A stretch of DNA of 64,000 bases from positions 1 through 64,000 of the forward strand of contig NZ_JAPJDL010000024.1 of NCBI RefSeq assembly GCF_026242055.1. Direction: 5' to 3'. The translations under genes were made by a program, and so were the position numbers. The notes under the pieces are model-generated. The model saw nothing but the letters and a program-made list of their open reading frames with translations. It did not search any database and was not told the origin of the DNA. Origin of the DNA: Lentzea sp. NEAU-D7 (GTDB lineage Bacteria; Actinomycetota; Actinomycetes; Mycobacteriales; Pseudonocardiaceae). This document shows, one piece after another, positions 26,602 through 34,677 of this stretch (the first letter of the stretch is position 1; each line of letters opens with the position of its first letter).

Positions 26602-27675
26602 TCAGTTCACCACCGGATTCGACCCGTTCGAGTGAACTTCGGCGGGTACCTCCCACGACGAGAAGCGCGTCATCCCGCGTATCGCCAAGGAAGGCGGGAC
26701 CGCCCGGAAAGCGAGGTTCCGCAGCGCCAACGCCACAGGTGAGCGGACTTCGATGCCGAACTTCCCCGCCATCCGCGAGGCTTTCCACACCGATTGGGCC
26801 CGCGGCCGCCGCAATGCGTCGTAACGCGCGAGATCCCCGTTGACCGAGGCCAGCGTCACCGCGTCTTCCAGCGCCATGCACGCCCCCTGACCGAGGTACG
26901 GCGTCATCGCGTGCGCGGCGTCGCCCAGAAGTGCCACCCGGCCGCCCACGAACGTGGGTAGCAACGGCAGTTCGTAGATGTCGTGCCGGATCACGTCCGG
27001 GGTGGACGCCAGCAGTTCCGGCACCGGGTCGTGCCAGTCGGCGAACAGCGCCACCGGGTCCAGGTCGGCCGAGGCCGGCGCGACGGCCGCGACGTACCAG
27101 CAGACCCGGCCGTCTCCGAGAGGCAGGACGCCCGCCTCGCAGCCGGGACCGAGTGTCTGCGAGAGCGGCAGCTCGCAGGGCCCCGGCGCCACCCCTCGCC
27201 ACGCCGTGGCCCCCGCGTACACCGGTCCCGGCGCGTCGGGCAGCAGTTCCGCGCGAAGGCGGCTGTTGATGCCGTCCGCCGCCACCACGAGATCCGCGTC
27301 CAGCTCGTCAACGCCGGTCACCTCGACGTTGTTGAAGAGGATCTCGGGCGGCAACGCGCGCAGCAGCACGCCGTGCAGATCGGCTCGGTGGATCGCGATG
27401 ACGTTCTGCCCGGCGACGTCGGTCAGGTGCACCAGCCAGCGCCCGTCGGACGCCCTGACCCCACCGGACACGCGGGGCGTGCCCAGCCGGCGCACCTCGT
27501 CGGTGAGGCCCATCCACTCCAGCGCCCGCAGCGCGTTCGGCATCACGCCCACGCCCGCGCCGATCTCCCCGAAGGCCGCCGCGCGTTCGTGGACCACGAC
27601 CTCCCAGCCCACGCGTCGCAACGACACCGCCGTCGCCAGCCCACCGATGCCGCCACCCACCACGATCGCCTTCAC
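26602..27675 (-). CDS. FAD-dependent monooxygenase (p-hydroxybenzoate hydroxylase fold)
   Basis: 357 residues: FAD motif 'AIVVGGGIGGLATAVSLRRVGWEVVVHER', the 'DLVVAADGINSRLR' DG motif and 'GRVALLGDAAHAMTPYLGQGACMALEDA' (GD motif) are complete. It is single-component, NAD(P)H-dependent, acting probably on an aromatic or polyketide-like compound. It is divergent from a TetR gene with three palindromic operators between, so expression is likely induced by the TetR ligand. The 26420-26601 gap after it shows nothing clear. Confidence 0.88.
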   Translation of the reverse strand: MKAIVVGGGIGGLATAVSLRRVGWEVVVHERAAAFGEIGAGVGVMPNALRALEWMGLTDEVRRLGTPRVSGGVRASDGRWLVHLTDVAGQNVIAIHRADLHGVLLRALPPEILFNNVEVTGVDELDADLVVAADGINSRLRAELLPDAPGPVYAGATAWRGVAPGPCELPLSQTLGPGCEAGVLPLGDGRVCWYVAAVAPASADLDPVALFADWHDPVPELLASTPDVIRHDIYELPLLPTFVGGRVALLGDAAHAMTPYLGQGACMALEDAVTLASVNGDLARYDALRRPRAQSVWKASRMAGKFGIEVRSPVALALRNLAFRAVPPSLAIRGMTRFSSWEVPAEVHSNGSNPVVN

Positions 27676-27686
27676 GGCGTCCTCCT

Positions 27687-27729
27687 CTACAGATGTAGAA
27701 GACTCTACAGCCGTAGACTACAGCTGTAG
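27687..27729. promoter_or_regulatory. Three tandem TetR-type palindromes
   Basis: CTACAGATGTAG (27687-27698), CTACAGCCGTAG (27705-27716) and CTACAGCTGTAG (27718-27729) share the half-site CTACAG/CTGTAG or a one-to-two-base variant. They fill the divergent promoter region between the monooxygenase and TetR genes, the usual place for a TetR repressor controlling both. Confidence 0.75.
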
Positions 27730-27745
27730 AGAGATGGGAAGCACA

Positions 27746-28282
27746 ATGCGCAGAGACCTCATCGCGGACGCCGCGATCGACCTCGTCGCCGAGCAGGGCA
27801 TGCGCGGGCTCACCCACCGCGCGGTCGACCGCCGCGCGGGCCTGCCGGAGGGCTCCACCAGCGCGTACTTCCGCACGCGCAAGGCGTTGGTCGAGGGGTT
27901 CGTCGCGCGCCTCGCGAACCAGGAGCAGCAGGACATCGCGCCCGATCCGGACGACGTCGCGGGCAGCATCGCGAGGACGATCGACAGCTGGCTCGTCGAG
28001 CGGAACAGGACGCTCGCGAGGTACGCGGCGATGCTGGAGGCCACGCACCACCCCGAGCTGAAGTCGATCATGGCGCACTCGCCGCGCGAGCAGGCCACCG
28101 CGATCGCGAAGATGCTCGGCCACGAGGACCCGGAACGGGCGGGCGCGCACCTCACGGCGTTCCTGGAGGGCCTGCTCTTCTACCGGCTCGTCGGCGCCGG
28201 CAGCACGGTCGGACCGACACCGGGCACCGAGGAGAGCGTCCGAGACCTCAAGGCGGCCGTGGAAAAAGCGTTGCGGCCGTAA
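27746..28282 (+). CDS. TetR family transcriptional regulator
   Basis: About 178 residues. 'LIADAAIDLVAEQGMRGLTHRAVDRRAGLPEGSTSAYFRTRKALVEGFVARL' is a clear TetR DNA-binding domain of the type common beside flavin monooxygenases. An ATG at 27734 (four codons upstream) is possible; the ATG at 27746 has GGGAAG at good spacing. It probably represses itself and the divergent monooxygenase through the three palindromes. Confidence 0.87.
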   Translation: MRRDLIADAAIDLVAEQGMRGLTHRAVDRRAGLPEGSTSAYFRTRKALVEGFVARLANQEQQDIAPDPDDVAGSIARTIDSWLVERNRTLARYAAMLEATHHPELKSIMAHSPREQATAIAKMLGHEDPERAGAHLTAFLEGLLFYRLVGAGSTVGPTPGTEESVRDLKAAVEKALRP

Positions 28283-28296
28283 GTACCGTGGGTTTC

Positions 28297-28329
28297 ATGG
28301 GATTCGGGTACGGGGTCTTCTACCTCTGA
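28297..28329 (+). CDS. Ten-codon leader peptide upstream of ABC-F gene
   Basis: ATG to TGA encodes MGFGYGVFYL. It begins 15 bases after the TetR stop and ends 60 bases before the ABC-F start. A hydrophobic/aromatic micro-ORF followed by RNA stems is the known format of ribosome-mediated attenuation controlling antibiotic-resistance genes: a stalled ribosome on the leader opens the downstream gene. Confidence 0.65.
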   Translation: MGFGYGVFYL

Positions 28330-28389
28330 TCACGGACGTGTGCCACCGCGCAACACGTCCTGATTTCGCGTACCCAGAAGAGGATCCCC
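28312..28389 (+). promoter_or_regulatory. Candidate attenuator: hairpin plus ribosome-site sequestration
   Basis: GGACGTGT (28334-28341) pairs with ACACGTCC (28353-28360), followed by TGATTT. In addition GGGGTCTTCT (28312-28321), inside the leader ORF, can pair with AGAAGA (28376-28381) and CCCC (28386-28389), which would bury the AGAGGA ribosome site of the ABC-F gene. A ribosome stalled on the last leader codons would block this pairing. Pairings are read from the sequence; energies were not computed. Confidence 0.55.
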
Positions 28390-29949
28390 GTGCGTTCGCA
28401 TGTTCATTTGACGACCCAAGATCTCACCAAGGGCTATGAGGCCGGGCCCGTCGTCGACGGCATCTCCCTGAAGGTCTCCGCCGGCCAGCGCCTCGGCGTC
28501 ATCGGCGAGAACGGCCGCGGCAAGACCACGCTGCTCCGCCTGCTCGCCGAAGACCTGGCGCCGGACCAGGGAACCGTCACCCGCCACGGTTCGTTGAGCC
28601 TCGTACGACAGGAAATGCCCTTCCACGAGGGCGAAACGGTGGGGGACCTGCTGTCCGAGGCTCTGCGCGAAAGCCGCGAGGCACTGTCCGAACTGGACCG
28701 TGCGGCGGCGCCGTTCGACGAGCAGCGCTACGAGAAGGCACTGGCCCACGCCGAGGACGTCGAGGCCTGGGACGCCGAGCGCCGCGCCGAGATCGCGCTG
28801 AAGGCCCTCGACGCCGACCACGACCGAGCGACGCCGCTCGCCCGGCTCAGCGTGGGGCAGCGCTACCGGGTCCGGCTCGCGTGCCTGCTGGCCGAACGCT
28901 CCGACGTCCTGCTGTTGGACGAACCGACCAACCACCTCGACGCGGGTGCCCTGGCCTTCCTGACCGAACGCCTGCAGCACCACCACGGCGTCGTGGTGCT
29001 CGTGAGCCACGACCGCACGTTGCTGGACGAGGTCTGCACCCAGTTGCTCGACCTCGATCCCGCGCCGGACGGCGAGGTGCACCTGCACGGCGGCGGCTAC
29101 CGGGCGTTCAAGGAGGCCAAACGCGCCGAGAGGCAACGGTGGGAGCAGCGGTTCGCCCAGGAGGAGGCCGAGCACGACGACCTGACCGAGAAGGTCGAGC
29201 GCGCCCAGTCCGGCCTGAGGGACGGCTGGCGCCCTCCGAAGGGCACGGGCAGGCACCAGCGCACGACCCGTGCGGCGAACAAGATGCGCAACGTCGCCCG
29301 CAGGCTCGAAGAGCTCGGCGACCAGCGCGTCGGCGCTCCCCCGCCCCCGCTGCGGTTCACGCCGCCCGAGCTGGAGGCGAGCGGCGACCTGCTGCACGCC
29401 ACCCCGCTCGAAGTGCCAGGACGGCTGCGCCTCACCGAGCCGATCTCGCTCAGCGCGGGCGAGAAACTGTTGATCACCGGCCCGAACGGGGCGGGCAAGT
29501 CGACGTTGCTCGGCGTGCTCGCCGGCCGCGTCGCACCTGCCCGCGGCACCGTGCACCACGTCGGCCGGGTCGCCCTGCTGGCCCAGGAGTCCGCGTTCGA
29601 GAACGAGGACGCCACCGCGGTGCAGCTCTGTTCGCGTGTGGAGGACATCGGTCTGCTCAGAGGAGAAGACCTGGTGCGGCCGGTCCGCCGCCTGTCCACT
29701 GGGCAACGCAGGCGCCTGGAGCTGGCGATCCTGCTGAGCGGCTCGCCCCACGTCCTGCTGCTCGACGAACCGACCAACCACCTGTCGATCGCCCTGGTCG
29801 ACGAGCTGACCGAGGCCCTGCACCAGACCAGGGCCGCCGTGGCCGTCGCGACCCACGACCGGCAGATGCGGACAGATTTCCGTTCATGGCGGTCCGTGGC
29901 CCTCGAATCAGCTTCACGAAGTAATGAAACTTCTGTAGCTTCGAAATAG
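28390..29949 (+). CDS. ABC-F protein, probable ribosome-protection antibiotic resistance factor
   Basis: 519 residues, two ATPase domains and no membrane helices. Domain 1: Walker A GENGRGKTT, signature LSVGQ, Walker B VLLLDEPTNHLD. Linker about residues 230-310, charged and helical ('AKRAERQRWEQRFAQEEAEHDDL'). Domain 2: GPNGAGKST, LSTGQ, VLLLDEPTNHLS. Both catalytic Glu are present. The type resembles the self-resistance ABC-F proteins of antibiotic-producing actinomycetes (VarM, TlrC, LmrC relatives), which displace drugs from the ribosomal exit tunnel or peptidyl centre. Start GTG; controlled by the leader upstream. Followed 31 bases later by the P450 gene. Confidence 0.88.
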   Translation: MRSHVHLTTQDLTKGYEAGPVVDGISLKVSAGQRLGVIGENGRGKTTLLRLLAEDLAPDQGTVTRHGSLSLVRQEMPFHEGETVGDLLSEALRESREALSELDRAAAPFDEQRYEKALAHAEDVEAWDAERRAEIALKALDADHDRATPLARLSVGQRYRVRLACLLAERSDVLLLDEPTNHLDAGALAFLTERLQHHHGVVVLVSHDRTLLDEVCTQLLDLDPAPDGEVHLHGGGYRAFKEAKRAERQRWEQRFAQEEAEHDDLTEKVERAQSGLRDGWRPPKGTGRHQRTTRAANKMRNVARRLEELGDQRVGAPPPPLRFTPPELEASGDLLHATPLEVPGRLRLTEPISLSAGEKLLITGPNGAGKSTLLGVLAGRVAPARGTVHHVGRVALLAQESAFENEDATAVQLCSRVEDIGLLRGEDLVRPVRRLSTGQRRRLELAILLSGSPHVLLLDEPTNHLSIALVDELTEALHQTRAAVAVATHDRQMRTDFRSWRSVALESASRSNETSVASK

Positions 29950-29980
29950 GTCTTCTGCCGAGCACTGGGAGGTGTGCGAG

Positions 29981-31189
29981 ATGACCGAACTGATCGCCGA
30001 CGAACTGCCGATCACGCGCCAGAACCCGTTCGACCCGCCCGCCGAGGTGACCCGGATCCGCGAGCAGGCCCGCATCAGCAGGCTGAAGTTCGCCGACGGT
30101 CACCTCGGCTGGCTCGTCACCGGTCATCACCAGGTCCGCGAGATCCTGGGAAGTCCGAAGTTCACGAACGACCCCGGCAAGCACCACATGCTGGACGTCA
30201 GGTTCCAGGGGGAGGCGCCGCCGGAGAGGCGCAAGGTCGAGCCCGGCATGTTCCTGAGCCAGGACCCGCCGGACCACACCCGGCTGCGCAAGATGCTGCA
30301 GGGCCAGTTCACGGTCCGGCGGATGAACCAGCTGTCCGAGTGGATCGGCACGATCGTCGACGACCAGCTCGAGCACCTGCGGTCGCTGGGCGGCAAGGCG
30401 GACCTCGTGAAGGAGTTCGCGCTTCCCGTGCCGTCACTGGTGATCTGCGCGCTCCTCGGCGTCGACTACGACGAGAGGCACCGGTTCCAGGACGACACGA
30501 CGAAGCTGCTGAGCCTGGACTCGACGTTCGACGAGGCCATGGCGGCCATGAAGCGCATCCAGGAGTTCATGCGCGAGCTGATCGTCCGCAAGAAGGCGGC
30601 CCCGGGCGACGACATGATCAGCGACCTGCTCGCCACCGGGGAACCGACCGACGAGGAAGCGTCGAACATGGCGCTGCTGCTCCTGCTGGCGGGCCACGAG
30701 ACCACGGCGAACATGCTGGGACTCGGCACGTTCACGCTGCTGCAGCACCCGGACCAGCTCAAGGTCCTGCGCGACGAACCGGAGGTCGTCGACAACGCCG
30801 TCGAGGAGCTGATGCGGTACCTGTCGATCATCCACTTCGGACCGGTGCGCACCGCCACCGAGGACGTGGAGATCGAGGGCCACCTCATCAGGGCCGGCGA
30901 CACCGTGCTGATGCACGTGCCGGCGGCGAACCGCGACCCGGAGAAGTTCCCCGGCAACCCCGACGAGCTGGACCTGCGCCGCCCGGCCAGCGGGCACGTG
31001 GCGTTCGGGCACGGCATCCACCAGTGCCTGGGCCAGCAGCTGGCCCGCATCGAGATGAGGATCGGGTTCTCCAAGCTGTTCCAGGAGTTCCCGGACCTCC
31101 GCCTCGACGTCGACCCCGAGGAGGTGCCGCTGCGCACCGACATGGGGATCTACGGGGTCCACTCGCTGCCAGTAGCGTGGTCGGCATGA
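29981..31189 (+). CDS. Cytochrome P450 (bacterial class I)
   Basis: 402 residues with all P450 hallmarks: I-helix 'LLLLAGHETTANM', K-helix 'EELMRYLS' (ExxR), and heme loop 'FGHGIHQCLGQQLARIE' with the thiolate Cys. The ATG at 29981 follows GGGAGG by eight bases; a GTG nine bases earlier is rejected. The next gene, a ferredoxin, overlaps by four bases, so it is the likely redox partner. The substrate is unknown. Confidence 0.93.
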   Translation: MTELIADELPITRQNPFDPPAEVTRIREQARISRLKFADGHLGWLVTGHHQVREILGSPKFTNDPGKHHMLDVRFQGEAPPERRKVEPGMFLSQDPPDHTRLRKMLQGQFTVRRMNQLSEWIGTIVDDQLEHLRSLGGKADLVKEFALPVPSLVICALLGVDYDERHRFQDDTTKLLSLDSTFDEAMAAMKRIQEFMRELIVRKKAAPGDDMISDLLATGEPTDEEASNMALLLLLAGHETTANMLGLGTFTLLQHPDQLKVLRDEPEVVDNAVEELMRYLSIIHFGPVRTATEDVEIEGHLIRAGDTVLMHVPAANRDPEKFPGNPDELDLRRPASGHVAFGHGIHQCLGQQLARIEMRIGFSKLFQEFPDLRLDVDPEEVPLRTDMGIYGVHSLPVAWSA

Positions 31190-31377
31190 AGATTTCCGTC
31201 GACCAGACGAAGTGCTGCGGTTCGGGAATGTGCGTTCTGACCGACCCGGACCTGTTCGACCAGAACGACGAGGACGGCACGGTCGTCCTCCTGCAGGAAC
31301 ACCCGGACGCCGGGCACGAGGCCACCGCGGAGGAAGCGGCGAACCTCTGCCCGGCGGGCGCGATCACGATCAGCTGA
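31186..31377 (+). CDS. [3Fe-4S]-type ferredoxin, P450 partner
   Basis: 63 residues: 'DQTKCCGSGMCVLTDPDLFDQNDEDG' and 'NLCPAGAI', three cluster ligands (Cys10 or 11, Cys16, Cys54) as in the single-cluster ferredoxins of actinomycete P450 systems. The start ATG overlaps the P450 stop (ATGA), ensuring coupled translation. No ferredoxin reductase gene is nearby. Confidence 0.93.
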   Translation: MKISVDQTKCCGSGMCVLTDPDLFDQNDEDGTVVLLQEHPDAGHEATAEEAANLCPAGAITIS

Positions 31378-31397
31378 TCCGCCGCGCGTTGCTGACC

Positions 31398-31429
31398 CGC
31401 CAGGCGACACCCGTGCCCGTCGCCTGGCG
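31398..31429. terminator. Bidirectional terminator hairpin
   Basis: CGCCAGGCGAC (31398-31408) pairs perfectly with GTCGCCTGGCG (31419-31429) between the convergent ferredoxin and SARP genes. Confidence 0.7.
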
Positions 31430-31471
31430 CCAACGCCCGCACGGGGTCGCGGTCCTGAGCCAGAACCGGGG

Positions 31472-34396
31472 CTAGGACGTCGCGAGGCGGAGTTCGTCGA
31501 CCTCCGCCTGGAACCCCGCGGCCGTCAGCGTCTCCTCGGCCAGCTGCCAGTAGTCCCGGGCCTCGTCGCCCCGGCCGGACCGCTCCAGGGCGTTGCCCAT
31601 CACCCTCAACGACCGCCCGAGCTCCGGCGGAGAGCCCATCTTCCTGGCCTGCTCCACGGCCAGCGAGGCCAGGCTCAGCGCCTCCTCGGCGGACGAGGCC
31701 AGCCCGGACCTCAGGCGCCACACCCAGATGCGGCCCTGCCGGTCGTCGTGCTCCTCGAAGAACTCCCAGGCCTGCCGCAGCTGCTCCTCGGCCAGGGAGT
31801 TCTGGCCCGACCGCACCAGCGTGTCCGCCAGGAACAACCGGATGTTGGCCGCGAGATCCGGATCGCCGAGCTTCTGCGCGGCGGCCAGCGAGGACCGCAG
31901 GAACGCGGCGGACTCGGCCAGCTCGCCCGTGAACTGGTGCAGCCGCCCCAGTTCCAGGGTCGCCATCAGTTCGCTCTGCTCGTCCCCCAGCTGCCCCGCG
32001 ACGCGGCGGGCGCGTTCGAGGTACTCCTGGGCGGCGGCCAGCCCACCGGCCCGGCGCTCGATGGCGCCCAGCGAACACAGGACCTCGATCTCGCCGTGCG
32101 GGTTGCTGGAGACGACGAACCGGGTCATGGCCTCGCGATGGGCCTCGCGGGCCTCCGCGGACCGCCCGCTCCACTCGTGCATCCACCCCATGCCGTACCA
32201 GGCGTAGGCCTCGCCCCACACGTCACCGGCGGCGGCGAAGCCTTCCTGCGCGGCCTGGAAGTCGGCGGAGGCCGAGGCGTAGTCGTGCAGCCGGGCCCGC
32301 AGGATCCCGCGCTGCTGGAACAACATCGGGCGGCGTGCGGGAGGTGCGCACGAGAGTCCCAGCGCGTTGATCTGCTCCCAGTCGTCGAACCGGGCCCGCA
32401 GGTCGCAGAAAGCGGCCGACCGGATCGCCAGCTCGGCGGCCAGCGACCCGAGGCCCAGCGCCGCTGCCTGGGTGATCACGGCGTGGATGTTCAGCCACTC
32501 CGCGTCGAACCAGTCGGCCGGGTCGCCGAGGTCGAACCGTTCCAGCGCAAGGGGTTCGAGCCGGACGCCCTGGTGCGGCAGCTCCACGTCGGCCCGCATC
32601 GCGAGGTCGAGCCACTGCTCGAACAACGCCTGGAGCGCGACGGCCGGGTCCTCGGAAGCGGCCTCGCGGCCGTAGGCGCGCAACAGGTCGTGCAGCCGGT
32701 AACGCACCTGCCCCAGCACATCGCGTCCCGCGTAGTCGACCAGCCGGGCGTCGACCAGCGCCTCGACGTGGTCCTCCGCGTCGTCGAGGTCCAGCCCCAG
32801 CAACGGCGACGCCACCCAGGCGGGGAAGTCCGGTGTGTCGAGCAGCGACAGCAGGCGGAACGCGGTCTGGTGCGACTCGCCCAGACCGTCGTAGGACAAA
32901 GCGAGCGAGGCGCGCACGTCCAGATCGCCCAGCGACAGCTCGTCGAACCGGCGGCGTTCGTCGGACAACCGGCCGGCGAGCTTCGCGAGCTGCCAGTGCG
33001 GGCGGGCCACCAGCCTGGCCGCGGCCACCCGCAACGCGAGCGGCAGCTTGCCGCAGTAGTCCACGATCTCCTGCGCCGCACCGGGTTCGGCGGCGCACCG
33101 GGCCTCGCCGACGGCGGCCCGCAGCAACGCCAGCGCATCGGTGGAGGGCAGTACGTCCAGCGGCACGACGTGTGCGGCCTCCAGGCCGGCCAGCGCGGCG
33201 CGGGAGGTCACCAGCGCGGCACCGGAGGTGGTCCCCGGCAGCAGCGGACGCACCTGGGCCTCGTTCACCGCGTTGTCCAGCACGACGAGGATCCGCCGGT
33301 CCGACAACAGGTCCCGGTACAGGTCGACCCGGTCCTCCACGGAGGACGGGATCGCGCCGCCGGAGACACCGAGTCCGCGCAGCAACCGGTCCAGCGCCGC
33401 GGCCGGCTCGACGGGCTTCTGCTCGCCGCCGCGCAGGTTGAGGTACAGCTGCCCGTCCGGGAACGTGTCGCGGACGGCGTGGGCGCAGTGCACGGCCAGC
33501 GAGGTCTTGCCGACGCCACCGGGGCCGGTGATCGTCCACGTCCCGCCGGCGCGCAGCCCGGCCGTCAGGCGGGCCACCTCGCCGGACCGCCCGGAGAAGT
33601 CGCCGACCGCGGGCGGCAGCCACGAGGGTCCGGACTGGACGGCGACCGGCGCGGAGGAACCCGCCAGCACCTCCATGTGCAGCGCGCGCAGCTCGGCGTT
33701 CGGGTCGATGCCGAGCTCGTCGGCGAGCACGTCGCTGGCCCGCCGGTAGACGTCCAGCGCCTGCGCCTGCTGGCCGGTGCGGTGCAGGGCGAGCATCAGC
33801 TGGTACCAGAAGCGTTCGCGCAGCGGGTGTTCCGCGACGAGCGACCGCAGCTCGTCGACGATCTGGTCGTGCCGGCCCAGCTGCAGCTCGGCGTCGTTGC
33901 GGCGTTCCAGCACCTCCCAGCGCTGTTCGTTGAGCCGCTGCACGTCGGTCTGTTCCATCCGCAGCGACGACACCTGGTCCAGGGCCGGGCCGCGCCACAG
34001 CGCCGCGGCCTCACCGAGCAGGCGGGCCTCGGTCTCCAGGTCGGGCGCGCGGCGGGCCTCGGCGCGCAGCCGCTGGAACGTCAGCAGGTCCAGCTGGTCG
34101 TCCTCGACGTGGATCGAGTAGCCGGTGGGCCACGTGCGGACGAGCTTGCGGTCGGCCAGGTCGTCCAGCGACTGCCTCAACCGCATGACGTACGTCTGCA
34201 AGGTCGCGCGCGCCGAACCGGACGGCTCTTCGCCCCAGAGGTGCTCCATCAGCTCGTAGGACGACACCGGCGCGTTCGCCTTCATCAGCAGTGCGGCGAG
34301 CAGGACACGCTGCTTGGCCGAGCGCAGCTCCACGACCCGGCCTGAGTCGATGACCTGCAACGATCCGAGAACCCTGAACCCCCACCGCCGTTGCAT
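31472..34396 (-). CDS. AfsR-type SARP regulator with NB-ARC and TPR domains
   Basis: 974 residues: OmpR-like winged helix (about 1-100), bacterial transcriptional activation domain (about 100-250, 'YELMEHLWGEEPSGSARATLQTYVMRLRQSL' leading in), NB-ARC ATPase (about 270-560; P-loop GPGGVGKTSLAVHCAH, 'ILVVLDNAV') and about 350 residues of TPR repeats. This is the AfsR layout, a global activator of secondary metabolism that in Streptomyces is phosphorylated by AfsK. It starts at ATG 34396. Two exact heptamer repeats with 11-bp period lie 32-49 bases upstream, in front of a divergent small ORF, as in the afsR-afsS system. Confidence 0.9.
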   Translation of the reverse strand: MQRRWGFRVLGSLQVIDSGRVVELRSAKQRVLLAALLMKANAPVSSYELMEHLWGEEPSGSARATLQTYVMRLRQSLDDLADRKLVRTWPTGYSIHVEDDQLDLLTFQRLRAEARRAPDLETEARLLGEAAALWRGPALDQVSSLRMEQTDVQRLNEQRWEVLERRNDAELQLGRHDQIVDELRSLVAEHPLRERFWYQLMLALHRTGQQAQALDVYRRASDVLADELGIDPNAELRALHMEVLAGSSAPVAVQSGPSWLPPAVGDFSGRSGEVARLTAGLRAGGTWTITGPGGVGKTSLAVHCAHAVRDTFPDGQLYLNLRGGEQKPVEPAAALDRLLRGLGVSGGAIPSSVEDRVDLYRDLLSDRRILVVLDNAVNEAQVRPLLPGTTSGAALVTSRAALAGLEAAHVVPLDVLPSTDALALLRAAVGEARCAAEPGAAQEIVDYCGKLPLALRVAAARLVARPHWQLAKLAGRLSDERRRFDELSLGDLDVRASLALSYDGLGESHQTAFRLLSLLDTPDFPAWVASPLLGLDLDDAEDHVEALVDARLVDYAGRDVLGQVRYRLHDLLRAYGREAASEDPAVALQALFEQWLDLAMRADVELPHQGVRLEPLALERFDLGDPADWFDAEWLNIHAVITQAAALGLGSLAAELAIRSAAFCDLRARFDDWEQINALGLSCAPPARRPMLFQQRGILRARLHDYASASADFQAAQEGFAAAGDVWGEAYAWYGMGWMHEWSGRSAEAREAHREAMTRFVVSSNPHGEIEVLCSLGAIERRAGGLAAAQEYLERARRVAGQLGDEQSELMATLELGRLHQFTGELAESAAFLRSSLAAAQKLGDPDLAANIRLFLADTLVRSGQNSLAEEQLRQAWEFFEEHDDRQGRIWVWRLRSGLASSAEEALSLASLAVEQARKMGSPPELGRSLRVMGNALERSGRGDEARDYWQLAEETLTAAGFQAEVDELRLATS

Positions 34397-34427
34397 GAGC
34401 CGATCCTAACCAGCCGGTAACCCTAGG

Positions 34428-34445
34428 TGTCAGCGAAATGTCAGC
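34428..34445 (+). promoter_or_regulatory. Direct-repeat SARP binding site
   Basis: TGTCAGC occurs at 34428-34434 and again at 34439-34445, an 11-bp period (7 + 4), the known geometry of SARP sites in which the protein binds one face of DNA next to a -10 element. A -10-like TGATGCT follows about nine bases after the second repeat. Confidence 0.55.
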
Positions 34446-34468
34446 GGGTCACGTGATGCTTCTCGCCC

Positions 34469-34561
34469 ATGAGCACGACAACCTCCGTCGCCGCCGCGGC
34501 GTTGTCATCGGGAGTGGTGACTTCCGGCCAGGCCGAAGTCCGCTCCGACATCCGCTGCTGA
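34469..34561 (+). CDS. Possible small ORF, SARP target (afsS-like position)
   Basis: 30 codons (MSTTTSVAAAALSSGVV..., ending in Cys). It has no ribosome site, but lies 23 bases after the SARP repeats, so the transcript could be leaderless or nearly so, and it is followed 13 bases later by a 9-bp hairpin. Sequence is rich in Ser/Thr/Ala/Val; it is not similar to AfsS itself. Coding status is uncertain: the support is position between a promoter-like site and a terminator. Confidence 0.3.
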   Translation: MSTTTSVAAAALSSGVVTSGQAEVRSDIRC

Positions 34562-34574
34562 GGCACACCAGGCT

Positions 34575-34611
34575 GGAGCGGCGTCTTGGCCCCCCAGCGG
34601 GGCGCCGCTCC
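34575..34611 (+). terminator. Hairpin after the small ORF
   Basis: GGAGCGGCG (34575-34583) pairs with CGCCGCTCC (34603-34611), followed by TCTTC. Confidence 0.55.
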
Positions 34612-34625
34612 TCTTCAGACGGTGT

Positions 34626-34666
34626 CACCGGGGCCCGAAGCCCAAACCTCTCCTCGGGCCCCGGTG
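34626..34666. terminator. 13-bp terminator hairpin of the TPR gene
   Basis: CACCGGGGCCCGA (34626-34638) pairs perfectly with TCGGGCCCCGGTG (34654-34666), twelve bases past the stop of the minus-strand TPR gene. Confidence 0.7.
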
Positions 34667-34677
34667 CCGCCTCCGGC

